Below the pieces are notes generated by a model, which was not told where the DNA came from, did no database searches, and saw only the letters and a list, made by a program, of their open reading frames with translations. From an uncultured Peptoniphilus sp. (GTDB lineage Bacteria > Bacillota > Clostridia > Tissierellales > Peptoniphilaceae), in NCBI GenBank assembly GCA_902465645.1, contig CABQNX010000003.1:26103-90102 (forward strand): 64,000 nt of DNA, given 5' to 3'. Below, one piece after another: positions 8,450 through 16,421 of this stretch (positions are counted from its first letter, which is position 1; each line of letters opens with the position of its first letter). The translations under genes and the position numbers were made by a program.

Positions 8450-9196
8450 TCAACTCCTTTGTAACATCTGCATTGTGTCTGCAATCTTCTTTTGCATATC
8501 AAGGGAAGTCCTCTCGCCCCTATAGATTTGATGATAAATTTCTCCATCCTTTATAAATAGAACTCTCTTAGCCTCTGATGCAGCCATGATAGAATGAGTT
8601 ACCATAAGTATAGTCTCATTATCCTGGTTTAAGTCTTTAAAAACCTTTAAAAGTTCTCTTGTGCTATTGCTATCAAGAGCTCCCGTTGGTTCATCAGCAA
8701 GTAAAATTTTTGGGTCACTTATAAGTGCTCTCGCAATTGCAGTCCTCTGCTTTTGCCCTCCACTTATTTCGTAGGGATACTTATTTAATAGATCCGATAC
8801 ATTTAACTTTTTTGCAGTTTTTAATAATTTTTCTTCCATAACAGAAATTTTTTCATCGGACAATACTAGGGGCAATAAAATATTTTCTTTAACAGTGAAG
8901 TTATCAAGAAGATTAAAATCTTGAAAGACAAATCCCAAATTTTCTCTTCTAAACTTTGCCATTTCGCTGTCCTTTATTTCTTGTAAATCTTTGCCCATTA
9001 AAATTACTTTTCCAGAAATTGGTCTGTCAAGTAAAGCTAAAATATTTAATAAAGTTGTCTTTCCACTTCCAGACTCTCCCATTATGGCAATATACTCCCC
9101 AGCTTCAACAGTAAAATTAATTGACTTTAGAGCCTCAAGCTCATTTTTTCCAAAGCGACTTCGGTATATCTTTTTTATATTTTGAACTTCTAACAT
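8450..9196 (-). CDS. BceA-like ABC transporter ATP-binding protein
   Basis: A 248-residue ABC ATPase of the MacB/LolD/BceA group. Walker A is GESGSGKTT (residues 40-48). The Q-loop is VFQDFNLLDNFTVKENI, the signature is SGGQKQR, and Walker B is ILLADEPTGALDS, the version typical of lipoprotein-release and antimicrobial-peptide transporters. It pairs with the permease encoded 4 bp downstream. The esterase-like gene ends 24 bp upstream, so all three probably share one transcript. Confidence 0.93.
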   Translation of the reverse strand: MLEVQNIKKIYRSRFGKNELEALKSINFTVEAGEYIAIMGESGSGKTTLLNILALLDRPISGKVILMGKDLQEIKDSEMAKFRRENLGFVFQDFNLLDNFTVKENILLPLVLSDEKISVMEEKLLKTAKKLNVSDLLNKYPYEISGGQKQRTAIARALISDPKILLADEPTGALDSNSTRELLKVFKDLNQDNETILMVTHSIMAASEAKRVLFIKDGEIYHQIYRGERTSLDMQKKIADTMQMLQRS

Positions 9197-9220
9197 CTTC
9201 CATCTCTTTCATAAATACTC

Positions 9221-10480
9221 TTAATAATTAACAGCAATTGGCTTTGCATAATAAACAAAGATCATTGCATCATATAAATCTTTTGGGACTTCCTTTACCC
9301 TATAAGTCCTTGGCATGAATTTCATAAGAGGAGAATATCCTTCGCCCAAACTTATCATGTTGATTTCTTTATTTATAAGGTCAAAAGTTTCCCCATCTTT
9401 AACTTTTGTAAAATCTAAATAATATTTTCCCTTAAATTTTCTAGCACTGTAAGCTAAAGGATCCGCAGATACAAAGACATGGTTTGACCTCTTGTTATCT
9501 GGACCAGCCACATTGATATTTACAATTCCCTTATAAAAGTCAGTTCCAATAATAAAATATTTTTCTCCAAAAATTTTCTTTAAGTGAGAACCCATTGGCT
9601 CATAAAACTTTTCACTTTTTGCAATGTGACCATTGTGACCAGAAATTAAAAGCATCTTATTTCCCTTTGCCTTTTCAAAATCACTTATCCACTTAACATT
9701 TCCAACCATAAGCTCATCTCTAACATTGTTTACTTTTACATAATCATCAAAATCTAATTCATAATATTTTACACTGTCTAAGACATTTGTAAGAGCTCTT
9801 GAAATAAGCCTTGCAGAGTTAGAAGATAGGCTGTCGACATGAGCTTTTATTTCCAACAACAAATCTTCCTTATCTTTTATCTGTGAAATCTTAAATTTTT
9901 CATCTTTAATAAAGGAAAATTCTTTTTCTAAGTCTCTTTCTTGTAAAATATTATTTTCCTTACAATAATCTAAAATTAATTCAATAGATTTTTCAGGATT
10001 TTGCATATCAAAGCCGTAAAAAGAAAGTTTGTCCTCATCCTTTGCTTTTTGGTTGTAGTCAAACATATAATTTATGAGATCATTCATATTCCCTGTGTGA
10101 TAAATATTAAAAGAGAAAATTCTTGAAATATTTTCATCTCTTTTGTTCCCATGAATGTAATTATTAATTATCATTCCTTCGCCAAAATCAGCTTCAATGG
10201 CAAAGGTCTTTAAATTATTTTTTTCAACTAAGGTCTTTAAAACTTCTAACTTTAAATTTTGAAAGTCTGAATTTCCGTGAGTCGCTTCCCCAAGTCCAAC
10301 AACTTTCACATTGTCATCTAAATTTATCTCACTTACCTCTTTGCCATATTCTTCTATATCAGAAATATTTTTTCTTGCACTTAACTTCGGAAGATTAATC
10401 CACAAAAAATCTCCAATCCCTATAAGAATAATAAGGGATACTAAAAAAATTAAAATCCCTTTAAATATTTTCTTTATCAT
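9221..10480 (-). CDS. Erythromycin-esterase-like family protein, membrane-anchored
   Basis: A 419-residue protein with an N-terminal membrane segment (residues about 5-28) followed by an erythromycin-esterase (EreA/EreB-like) domain. VVGLGEATHGNSDF near residue 61 contains the family Glu-x-x-His, FYGFDMQNP lies near 155, and SGHNGHIAKS near 282 supplies another conserved His. Ere enzymes hydrolyse the macrolide lactone; most distant homologues have no known substrate. Unlike Ere enzymes, this one would sit outside the membrane. Its place between a BceRS-type sensor pair and BceAB-type genes suggests a role in the same envelope-stress response. A GAGGTG site precedes ATG 10478-10480. Confidence 0.8.
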   Translation of the reverse strand: MIKKIFKGILIFLVSLIILIGIGDFLWINLPKLSARKNISDIEEYGKEVSEINLDDNVKVVGLGEATHGNSDFQNLKLEVLKTLVEKNNLKTFAIEADFGEGMIINNYIHGNKRDENISRIFSFNIYHTGNMNDLINYMFDYNQKAKDEDKLSFYGFDMQNPEKSIELILDYCKENNILQERDLEKEFSFIKDEKFKISQIKDKEDLLLEIKAHVDSLSSNSARLISRALTNVLDSVKYYELDFDDYVKVNNVRDELMVGNVKWISDFEKAKGNKMLLISGHNGHIAKSEKFYEPMGSHLKKIFGEKYFIIGTDFYKGIVNINVAGPDNKRSNHVFVSADPLAYSARKFKGKYYLDFTKVKDGETFDLINKEINMISLGEGYSPLMKFMPRTYRVKEVPKDLYDAMIFVYYAKPIAVNY

Positions 10481-10555
10481 TTTCTCACCTCTTCCTACAT
10501 TATAAATTGTACAAAAAAATAAATCCTTTTATTTACATAACAAATAGAGCTCTAA

Positions 10556-10573
10556 TGTGACATTTTTGTAAGA
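10556..10573 (-). promoter_or_regulatory. Candidate BceR-type operator upstream of the esterase/ABC operon
   Basis: The stretch TGTGAC-ATTTT-TGTAAGA is an imperfect inverted repeat resembling BceR-family boxes (TGTGAC-n5-GTCACA). It lies between the BceRS terminator and the esterase gene; a perfect TAGAGCTCTA palindrome follows within 10 bases. The second half matches only 4 of 6 positions, so this is a suggestion. Confidence 0.35.
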
Positions 10574-10576
10574 TAT

Positions 10577-10600
10577 AAAAAAGAGTGCTAAGCACCCTAA
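10577..10600 (-). terminator. Terminator of the BceRS-like operon
   Basis: Reverse-strand stem AGGGTGC-TTA-GCACTCT followed by TTTTTTA, overlapping the stop codon of the histidine kinase. It separates the two-component genes from the esterase/ABC unit. Confidence 0.85.
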
Positions 10601-11562
10601 TCCAAAATATCCTTTAAATTTATAAACATCTTTGTGCCAAGCTTTGGCTCTGACTCACACCTCAATGTCACTCTTAAAGATTTCCCAATATTCTTTGAGA
10701 GATTTAGTCCCAGTCCCGTTGACTTTTTCTCCAACCTACCGTTGTAACCAGTGTATCCTGCATCAAAAATTCGTGGCAAATCTTCTGGCATTATTCCAAT
10801 TCCATTATCTTCAATTACAAGTTCATTTTTCTCTAAATAAATTGCAATCCTTCCATTATGCGTGTACTTGATTGCATTAGAAATAATTTGCTCTAATAAA
10901 AAAGAAAACCACTTGGCATCAGTTAAAATTATTTTATTCGTTTCAAAAAAGTCTACCTTATTATTTTTTCCAATAAACTGAATTGAATATTTTCTAATTA
11001 CGCCCTTAATAATTTCATCTAAACTGTATTTGCTAAAGACATAATCCGTGCTATCTGCATTCATCCTTGCATAGCCTAAAATATTTCCCACATACTCTTC
11101 GATTTCAAAAATCTCTTTTTCACAATCTATTTTGTTTATTTCATCTTTTTTGAGCAAAAGTTTTAATGCAAATATTGGAGATTTTATTTGATGAGTCCAA
11201 ATAGTTAAGTAGTTTTTTACATCTGCTCTTTTCTTTTCTCCAATCTCTTTAATTCTTTTATTTTCTTCTGCACTTTTATAAAGAGCCTTTGATAATGGAG
11301 ACTCATAAAGTTCTAGTATTTTTTCGTAGTCTTTTCTATTTAAAAGATCTATTTCTTCTCTGTAATCACGGTCTCTTATGGAGTAAAGAAAAACCATATA
11401 AATAAAAAATAAAAATAAATATAAAAAAGCTATGTAAATGGACTTATCTCTATCAAATTCAAAAATTAAATAAGTTCCCAGGATATAAAAAAATATGAAA
11501 AGCCCAAGAATTAATGTGAATTTTTCTCTCTTTATAAAACTTTTAATTGGCAGGTGGGACAT
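10597..11562 (-). CDS. BceS-like intramembrane-sensing histidine kinase
   Basis: A 321-residue sensor kinase with two N-terminal membrane helices (about 14-33 and 42-61) separated by a very short external loop, the hallmark of intramembrane-sensing kinases. The DHp helix carries IWTHQIKSPI with phospho-acceptor His124. The ATPase domain shows NAIKYTHNG (N box), EDNGIGI (G1) and STGLGLNLSKNI (G2). These kinases sense through a partner BceAB transporter rather than an external domain. Its start overlaps the regulator gene by 20 bp. Confidence 0.9.
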   Translation of the reverse strand: MSHLPIKSFIKREKFTLILGLFIFFYILGTYLIFEFDRDKSIYIAFLYLFLFFIYMVFLYSIRDRDYREEIDLLNRKDYEKILELYESPLSKALYKSAEENKRIKEIGEKKRADVKNYLTIWTHQIKSPIFALKLLLKKDEINKIDCEKEIFEIEEYVGNILGYARMNADSTDYVFSKYSLDEIIKGVIRKYSIQFIGKNNKVDFFETNKIILTDAKWFSFLLEQIISNAIKYTHNGRIAIYLEKNELVIEDNGIGIMPEDLPRIFDAGYTGYNGRLEKKSTGLGLNLSKNIGKSLRVTLRCESEPKLGTKMFINLKDILD

Positions 11563-12232
11563 AATAGCCTACTCCTTTCTTAGTCTTTATTAGGTCAAAA
11601 ATATTTATATCTTCTAGCTTTTTTCTTAGACGCATTACATTTACTGTTAAGGTGTTGTCGTCAATATAAGAGTCACTTTGCCAAATTTTATCAATAATTT
11701 CATCTCTATTAACAACTTTGCCTGGCTTTTCCAAGAGAATTTCTAAAATTTTAAATTCATTTTTCGTGAGTTCTATTTCTTTGTTTTCTCTTGAGATAAT
11801 CATCTTGTCGCAGTCAAGACTTATATCTTTGTAAGAAATATTTCTTGTCTCGATATATTCGTAAGCCCTTCTTAGCAAGGCTCTTATTCTTATTTGTAGC
11901 AGCTCTAGTTCAAAGGGCTTAGTCAAATAATCATCTGCTCCAAGATCCATTGCCATTATCAAATTTAAGTTTTCATCAGCAGCTGAAATAAATAAAATTG
12001 GAACTTTAGAATTTTTTCTAATAATTTTGCACCAATGATAGCCATTGTAAAAGGGAAGAGTTACATCCATTAAAACTAAATCAGGATGAAAGCTTTTAAA
12101 GTCATCAAAAATATTTTGAAAGTCCTCTGCAATTTTTATTTCATAATTCCAAAAATTGAGGTGCCTTTCAATTTCTTCTGCAATCACCTTGTCATCTTCT
12201 ACTAAAAAAATCTTCCACTTTTTGTTTTCCAT
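11543..12232 (-). CDS. BceR-like OmpR-family response regulator
   Basis: A 229-residue regulator. The receiver domain has acidic EDD near residue 12, phospho-acceptor Asp56 in LVLMDVTLP, and the conserved Lys in LTKPFE near 107. The winged-helix OmpR/PhoB domain spans about 130-229 (LTKNEFKILEILLEKPGKVV, then VNVMRLRKKLE). First gene of the two-gene operon; the kinase begins inside its last codons. Likely target is the promoter in front of the esterase-ABC genes, by analogy with BceRS systems. Confidence 0.92.
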   Translation of the reverse strand: MENKKWKIFLVEDDKVIAEEIERHLNFWNYEIKIAEDFQNIFDDFKSFHPDLVLMDVTLPFYNGYHWCKIIRKNSKVPILFISAADENLNLIMAMDLGADDYLTKPFELELLQIRIRALLRRAYEYIETRNISYKDISLDCDKMIISRENKEIELTKNEFKILEILLEKPGKVVNRDEIIDKIWQSDSYIDDNTLTVNVMRLRKKLEDINIFDLIKTKKGVGYYVPPAN

Positions 12233-12294
12233 ATCTTTACAACCTACTCTTTTAACTAAAATTTACTTTCCATCATTATATATATTAAAAACAT

Positions 12295-12326
12295 AAAAAT
12301 AAAGACTCCCCTGAGGAAGTCTTTAA
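12295..12326 (-). terminator. Terminator of pta
   Basis: Reverse-strand stem AAAGACTTCC / GGGAGTCTTT followed by ATTTTTATG, just after the pta stop codon; nearly the same sequence as the hairpin at 5893-5920. Confidence 0.82.
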
Positions 12327-12338
12327 GTCTATCTTTTA

Positions 12339-13310
12339 TTAAAGAACTGCTTGTGCTGCTGTTATGATAGCTAGTGCATAAGCTTCGTCTTCTACACAAC
12401 CTCTTGAAAGGTCGTTTACTGGTGCGTTAAGTCCTTGTAGGATTGGACCTACTGCCTTGAATCCACCAAAGTATTGTGCAAGTTTGTAGCCAATGTTTCC
12501 TGCTTCAATGTTAGGGAAGATAAATACATTTGCGTGACCTGCTACTTTTGAATCTGGTGCTTTTTTCTTTGCAACTCTTTCGATGAAGGCTGCGTCAAAT
12601 TGAAGTTCTCCATCAACTGCCATTTCTGGATTTCTTTCTGCTGCCATCTTAGCTGCTTCTGCTACCATTGTTACTCTTTCGTGAGAAGCTGATCCGTGAG
12701 TTGAGAAAGAAAGCATTGCTACCTTTGGATCGATACCAAATTGTTTTGCAGTTTCATTTGATACTACTGCAACTTCTGCTAGGCCTTCTGCGTCAAGGTC
12801 TGTGTTAATTGCACAGTCTGCCATTAGGTAAAGTTCTTCATTTCTAATCATAATGAAGGCACCTGAGCATCTCTTGTAGCCTGGTTTTGTTTTGATAATT
12901 TGAAGAGCTGGTCTTACTGTATCTGCAGTTGTGTGTGCTGCACCTGATACAAGTCCCTTAGCTTTTTCCATATATACAAGCATTGTACCAAAGTAGTTGT
13001 TGTCTTTTAGGATATCTGCTGCTTGTTCTTCGTTAACTTTTCCTTTTCTTCTTTCTACGAAAGCCTTAACCATTTCGTCTTTTCCTGCATAAGTTTCTGG
13101 ATTAAGGATTTCTAGATTTCCAAGTTTAACGCCTTCTTTTTCTGCAAGAGCTTTAAGTTCTTCTTCGTCTCCAAGAACGATTGGCTTAATGTCTCCTTCG
13201 TCGTTAAGTCTAATTGCTGCTCTTAAGATTCTTCTGTCGTTTCCTTCTGGAAATACTATTTCTGGTTTTGATTCTCTAACTTTTACTTTTAATTCTTCTA
13301 TTAGTGCCAT
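12339..13310 (-). CDS. pta: Phosphate acetyltransferase
   Basis: Interconverts acetyl-CoA and acetyl phosphate, the step before acetate kinase in anaerobic ATP formation. The 323-residue protein is the single-domain PTA_PTB type: VFPEGNDRRILRAAI near residue 20, GLVSGAAHTTADTVRPALQIIKT around 130-152, STHGSASHERV near 206, and the C-terminal GPILQGLNAPVNDLSRG. The gene uses mostly optimal codons, consistent with high expression. A GGGGG site precedes ATG, with TATAAT-like sequence upstream. It appears to be monocistronic; ackA is not in the window. Confidence 0.96.
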   Translation of the reverse strand: MALIEELKVKVRESKPEIVFPEGNDRRILRAAIRLNDEGDIKPIVLGDEEELKALAEKEGVKLGNLEILNPETYAGKDEMVKAFVERRKGKVNEEQAADILKDNNYFGTMLVYMEKAKGLVSGAAHTTADTVRPALQIIKTKPGYKRCSGAFIMIRNEELYLMADCAINTDLDAEGLAEVAVVSNETAKQFGIDPKVAMLSFSTHGSASHERVTMVAEAAKMAAERNPEMAVDGELQFDAAFIERVAKKKAPDSKVAGHANVFIFPNIEAGNIGYKLAQYFGGFKAVGPILQGLNAPVNDLSRGCVEDEAYALAIITAAQAVL

Positions 13311-13365
13311 AATTTCCCCCTAATTTCTATTAATAAATAATATTATATATCTAATGAAAAATAAT

Positions 13366-14340
13366 TTAAAGTGAATAAGCTTTAAAAATTACATCTTCTA
13401 TTACTTGATTTAGTCTAACTGAATCTGCAACGAGTTTTGCAAGAAGATGATGCTTCATTGTGTGGACTCTTAAAACTTCTACACCCTTGTAAGCTGCAAT
13501 AGTCGTAAGGGCTGCTGAAGCCTCGTCCCTATTTTCAAAACCTTCTTCACTATTACCGTCAGCATCAATATTGTTTTCACTTAAAATATTTGCGATAAAT
13601 CTCTTTCTTGAAACTCCAAGGAAGGTAAAGCAACCCATGTCTCTTAGTACATCAATTTTATCAATTAATTTTAAATTTTCCTTTTTTGTAAGGGCAAAGC
13701 CAATTCCTGGGTCAAGCATAATTCTTTCCCTTGAGATTCCATTTGCTTCTGCACGTTCAAGAGATTTTGACAAATATTTTTTCATAACTTCCACAACATC
13801 CATGTCTTCAAAGGATTTCAATTCCTCTTCAGTGAAGGCTCCCTCTCCGCCAAAGGATCGAAAGTTGGCACTGGACTTGTGGTTTGGCCTTGCAATCTTT
13901 GGGTTAAACATCAAGATTGCACCAACGTCACTCTTGCCCACTACTTCTGCCATTCTTGGATCTCCCATAAAACCTGTGATGTCATTTACAAAGTCAACAC
14001 CTGCTTCAATTGCTGCTTCAGCAACATCAGCCTTCCATGTGTCAATAGAAAGAGGCACATCAGTCTTTGTCTTTAATTCCCTTATAACTGGAACAACTCT
14101 TTCTATTTCTTCTTGAATTTCTACATAGTGTGAGCCTGGTCTTGTTGATTCGCCACCAAGGTCTATCATGCCAGCTCCAGCTTCTATAAGTTCAAGGGCC
14201 CTATTGACAGCCTTGTCCTTGCCATACCACTTGCCTCCATCAGAGCAGGAGTCCGGTGTAACATTTACAATTCCACAAAGAATAGTTTCTCCGCCAGATT
14301 CTAAAACTTTATCCTTGTATTTACAAACTAAATTTTTCAT
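13366..14340 (-). CDS. folP: Dihydropteroate synthase
   Basis: Joins 4-aminobenzoate to pterin pyrophosphate in folate synthesis; the sulfonamide target. TIM-barrel signatures are present: CGIVNVTPDSCSDGGKW near residue 22-38, DLGGESTRPGS near 60-70, SIDTWKADVAEAAIEAG near 98, FVNDITG near 117, MLDPGIGFALTKKEN near 208 and FLGVSRKRF near 237. At 324 residues it is longer than the usual 270-290. The extra residues fall mainly around 150-195 and near 250-265. No other folate genes are adjacent. Confidence 0.93.
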   Translation of the reverse strand: MKNLVCKYKDKVLESGGETILCGIVNVTPDSCSDGGKWYGKDKAVNRALELIEAGAGMIDLGGESTRPGSHYVEIQEEIERVVPVIRELKTKTDVPLSIDTWKADVAEAAIEAGVDFVNDITGFMGDPRMAEVVGKSDVGAILMFNPKIARPNHKSSANFRSFGGEGAFTEEELKSFEDMDVVEVMKKYLSKSLERAEANGISRERIMLDPGIGFALTKKENLKLIDKIDVLRDMGCFTFLGVSRKRFIANILSENNIDADGNSEEGFENRDEASAALTTIAAYKGVEVLRVHTMKHHLLAKLVADSVRLNQVIEDVIFKAYSL

Positions 14341-14428
14341 AATTCACTCCAAATTTTATTTCTTCCAATTATTTACTTACTAATCCATAAATATTTTATG
14401 ACTTGTAGCTTCTTAAATCAAATAAATT

Positions 14429-15424
14429 TTACCTTGCGTAGTATAAAAGGACTCCGTCATCAGTCCACTCGAAGTCAGCCTTGCCTATTGCCCTTAGGTG
14501 TTCAAGATGGGCATGAGCTTCACCAGCTGCGAAAAACTTTTGTGTATTTGGAAATTCAGAAAAGTCTCTGGCTCTCATGTCCCAAGTCATGTTCATGGCA
14601 ATATCCCTAACAGTGCACTTGCCCTTTTCCTTTAAAGTCTTGTAAGCTTCATCCACCCTGTGCTGGTGGTGGGCCTTCAATTCATCAATCCTCTTTGGCA
14701 CATCTTCGATAATGGCCCTGTGAGAAGAATACAAGTGATCAATTGGAAGGTCCCTCAATTTCTCGATATTTTTAAGATATCTTCCTAGACTGTCGCCCAC
14801 TGTGAAGTTCCAAAAAGTTATATTTGGAGTGATATCTCCCAAGAGGTGGTCGCCACAGAATAAAATCTTTCTATCTTCTTCATAAAGGCCAACCATGCCA
14901 GGAGTGTGACCAGAAAAGTCCATCCCCTTAAAGGTAAAGTCCCCAACCTTTAAAATATAATTTGGATTGAAGGACACATAGGGGAATTCTGACTTAGGTC
15001 TGTAAATAAAACCAGCGTGTTCTTCTATTTTTAAATTGTCTTCTTCAAGGCCTTGGATGTGAGTAGTGTCCATAACTTCCTTCCATCTCTTTGAGTTTGC
15101 ATCTGCCATAGAAGACATCATCCTGTAGTCAATATCTCCCATGTAAATATCAATGCCAAGCTCTTCATGAAACCATGAAGCAAGACCAGTGTGGTCAGAA
15201 TGAAGGTGGGTCAAGAATAAAATTGTCTTGTCGTAGTCCACTTCCATGTCCTTAATAAAAGAAAGCATCTCACTTTTAATTTCTTCGGTGTTAAAGCCTG
15301 TGTCCACAATCATGGCCTCGCCCTTAGACTTAACCATGTAAATATTGATACTTTTTAAGGGGTTACCCTTAAGTGGAATAATTTTACAATAAACGCCATC
15401 TGAAAGTTTTTTAATTTGTGACAT
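14429..15424 (-). CDS. MBL-fold metallo-hydrolase
   Basis: About 331 residues with a metallo-beta-lactamase fold. The two-metal motif is FLTHLHSDHTG near residue 81, SGHTPGMVGLY near 173 supplies the next His, and CGDHLLGDI near 191 the bridging Asp. A C-terminal helical extension follows (LKAHHQHRVDEAYKTL onward), as in hydrolases related to glyoxalase II or the YqgX/lactamase-B-like group. The start is ATG 15422-15424 because GGGAGG lies 5 bases upstream; the earlier Met 4 codons before has no site. The substrate is unknown. Divergent from the gene at 15472. Confidence 0.88.
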   Translation of the reverse strand: MSQIKKLSDGVYCKIIPLKGNPLKSINIYMVKSKGEAMIVDTGFNTEEIKSEMLSFIKDMEVDYDKTILFLTHLHSDHTGLASWFHEELGIDIYMGDIDYRMMSSMADANSKRWKEVMDTTHIQGLEEDNLKIEEHAGFIYRPKSEFPYVSFNPNYILKVGDFTFKGMDFSGHTPGMVGLYEEDRKILFCGDHLLGDITPNITFWNFTVGDSLGRYLKNIEKLRDLPIDHLYSSHRAIIEDVPKRIDELKAHHQHRVDEAYKTLKEKGKCTVRDIAMNMTWDMRARDFSEFPNTQKFFAAGEAHAHLEHLRAIGKADFEWTDDGVLLYYAR

Positions 15425-15471
15425 ATTTCCTCCCATTGCTCATTTCATGTATAATAAATACGAGGTGAAAC

Positions 15472-15888
15472 ATGAGCGATTTTTTATTAAAACTATTTAA
15501 AGTTGAAAGCATTAACAAACTGCCTATAGATAGATTATACCCCATTGTAGAAGCTTTAGACCAGGACCAGAGAAAGCTCATCGCAAGTTCTTATGAACTT
15601 GGACTTGAAGGACTAAGTGAGAGAGAAGAAATAGATGCAATCCACGAGATGATTTTATCAAAGTTTAAAGACACACTACTTTCCTTTGACGAGAAGGAAC
15701 ACAAATCCTTTTACGACTTTTACAACGGAGCCGTAGACTACGGTGACGTCAACGTCTACGTCAACATGAAAAAATTCACAAGACTTGGACTGATGTATCT
15801 CTTCTTGTCTAAAAGTGGCGGCTACTTTAACTTTGTAATACCAGTGGAGTTAATAGAAGAGTATGAAAGACTACTAAAGTCTTCATAA
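15472..15888 (+). CDS. Hypothetical protein, 138 aa
   Basis: Not recognised. A soluble, acidic, mostly helical protein without signal peptide or membrane segment. The N-terminal half reads as helices rich in Leu and Glu (LPIDRLYPIVEALDQDQRKLIASSYELG), the C-terminal half ends in a possible sheet-helix unit (GGYFNFVIPVELIEEYERLL). It has a GAGGTG site before ATG 15472-15474 and TATAAT-like sequence about 20 bp upstream. It is divergent from the MBL hydrolase with 47 bp between starts, and is followed by its own terminator. Confidence 0.7.
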   Translation: MSDFLLKLFKVESINKLPIDRLYPIVEALDQDQRKLIASSYELGLEGLSEREEIDAIHEMILSKFKDTLLSFDEKEHKSFYDFYNGAVDYGDVNVYVNMKKFTRLGLMYLFLSKSGGYFNFVIPVELIEEYERLLKSS

Positions 15889-15946
15889 GATATTTTTATT
15901 TGCCAAATAAAATTAAGAATATAACTAAAAATGAATAAAGATAGAA

Positions 15947-15977
15947 AGAGACTTAAATTATCTTAAGTCCCTTTTTA
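15947..15977 (+). terminator. Terminator of the 138-aa hypothetical gene
   Basis: Stem GACTTAA / TTAAGTC with a 6-base loop followed by CCTTTTT. Confidence 0.7.
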
Positions 15978-15995
15978 AATTGAAAAATTTTTGCA

Positions 15996-16024
15996 AAATA
16001 AAAAAGCCATTCACAAGAATGACT
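15996..16024 (-). terminator. Terminator of tmRNA gene
   Basis: Reverse-strand stem GTCATTC-TTGT-GAATGGC followed by TTTTTTATTTTG, seven bases past the tmRNA CCA end. Confidence 0.85.
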
Positions 16025-16030
16025 TTGCTT

Positions 16031-16374
16031 TGGTGGAGGCGGTGGGAGTCGAACCCACGTCCGAAGACCTCTTACAGAAAGATTCTCCGAGTGCAGACTC
16101 CTCTTTAGTTTTCCCCTGTATTACTAGAGTGTCAAACTCACACAGGGTATCGCCATAAACCCCCTCTGCTATGACGCATCACAGAGTTCGTTTGCCCGCT
16201 AATTTGAAACCCGGTTGCAGATCGCGGTGTCTGGCCGGATTGCTACCTAATTAGGCAGCTAGTGCGAAATTATTTTCGTCGTTTATTTTTTAATAGACCA
16301 TTTTTACGTTGTGTGATCCATCAACGACTCGCTACTTTAAGCTCAAAATCCCCGTCGAAACCATTTTCGCCCCC
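16031..16374 (-). ncRNA. ssrA: tmRNA (transfer-messenger RNA)
   Basis: Rescues stalled ribosomes. The reverse strand begins GGGGGCGAAAATGGTTTCGA and ends with a T-loop (GGGTTCGACTCCCACCGCC) and an encoded CCA. The ends pair as a 7-bp acceptor stem (GGGGGCG with CGCCTCC, one G-U). The tag frame at 16251-16286 encodes NDENNFALAA and stop TAA; the codon in front is ATA, giving (A)INDENNFALAA. Most tmRNAs resume on a GCN or GNN codon, so ATA is unusual. Pseudoknot-like pairing is visible in the middle. Length of 344 is normal. Confidence 0.97.
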
Positions 16375-16392
16375 ATATTTACTTAGACTAAA

Positions 16393-16421
16393 ATTATACT
16401 AGATGTGTTAGTCTTTGTCAA
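16393..16421 (-). promoter_or_regulatory. Strong sigma-A promoter of ssrA
   Basis: Reverse strand: TTGACA at 16421-16416, 17-bp spacer, TATAAT at 16398-16393; the -10 lies about 19 bases before the mature 5' end, room for a short leader. The -35 element is inside the 3' end of the VanZ-family gene. Confidence 0.85.

Noticed and set aside
9221..10480. True macrolide-resistance esterase
   Set aside because: Only distant family motifs, an N-terminal membrane anchor, and peptide-antibiotic-type neighbours; no ground to claim macrolide resistance.
13571..14116. 181-codon plus-strand open frame
   Set aside because: Lies wholly inside folP in antisense, Ser/Phe/Ile-rich composition and no ribosome site.
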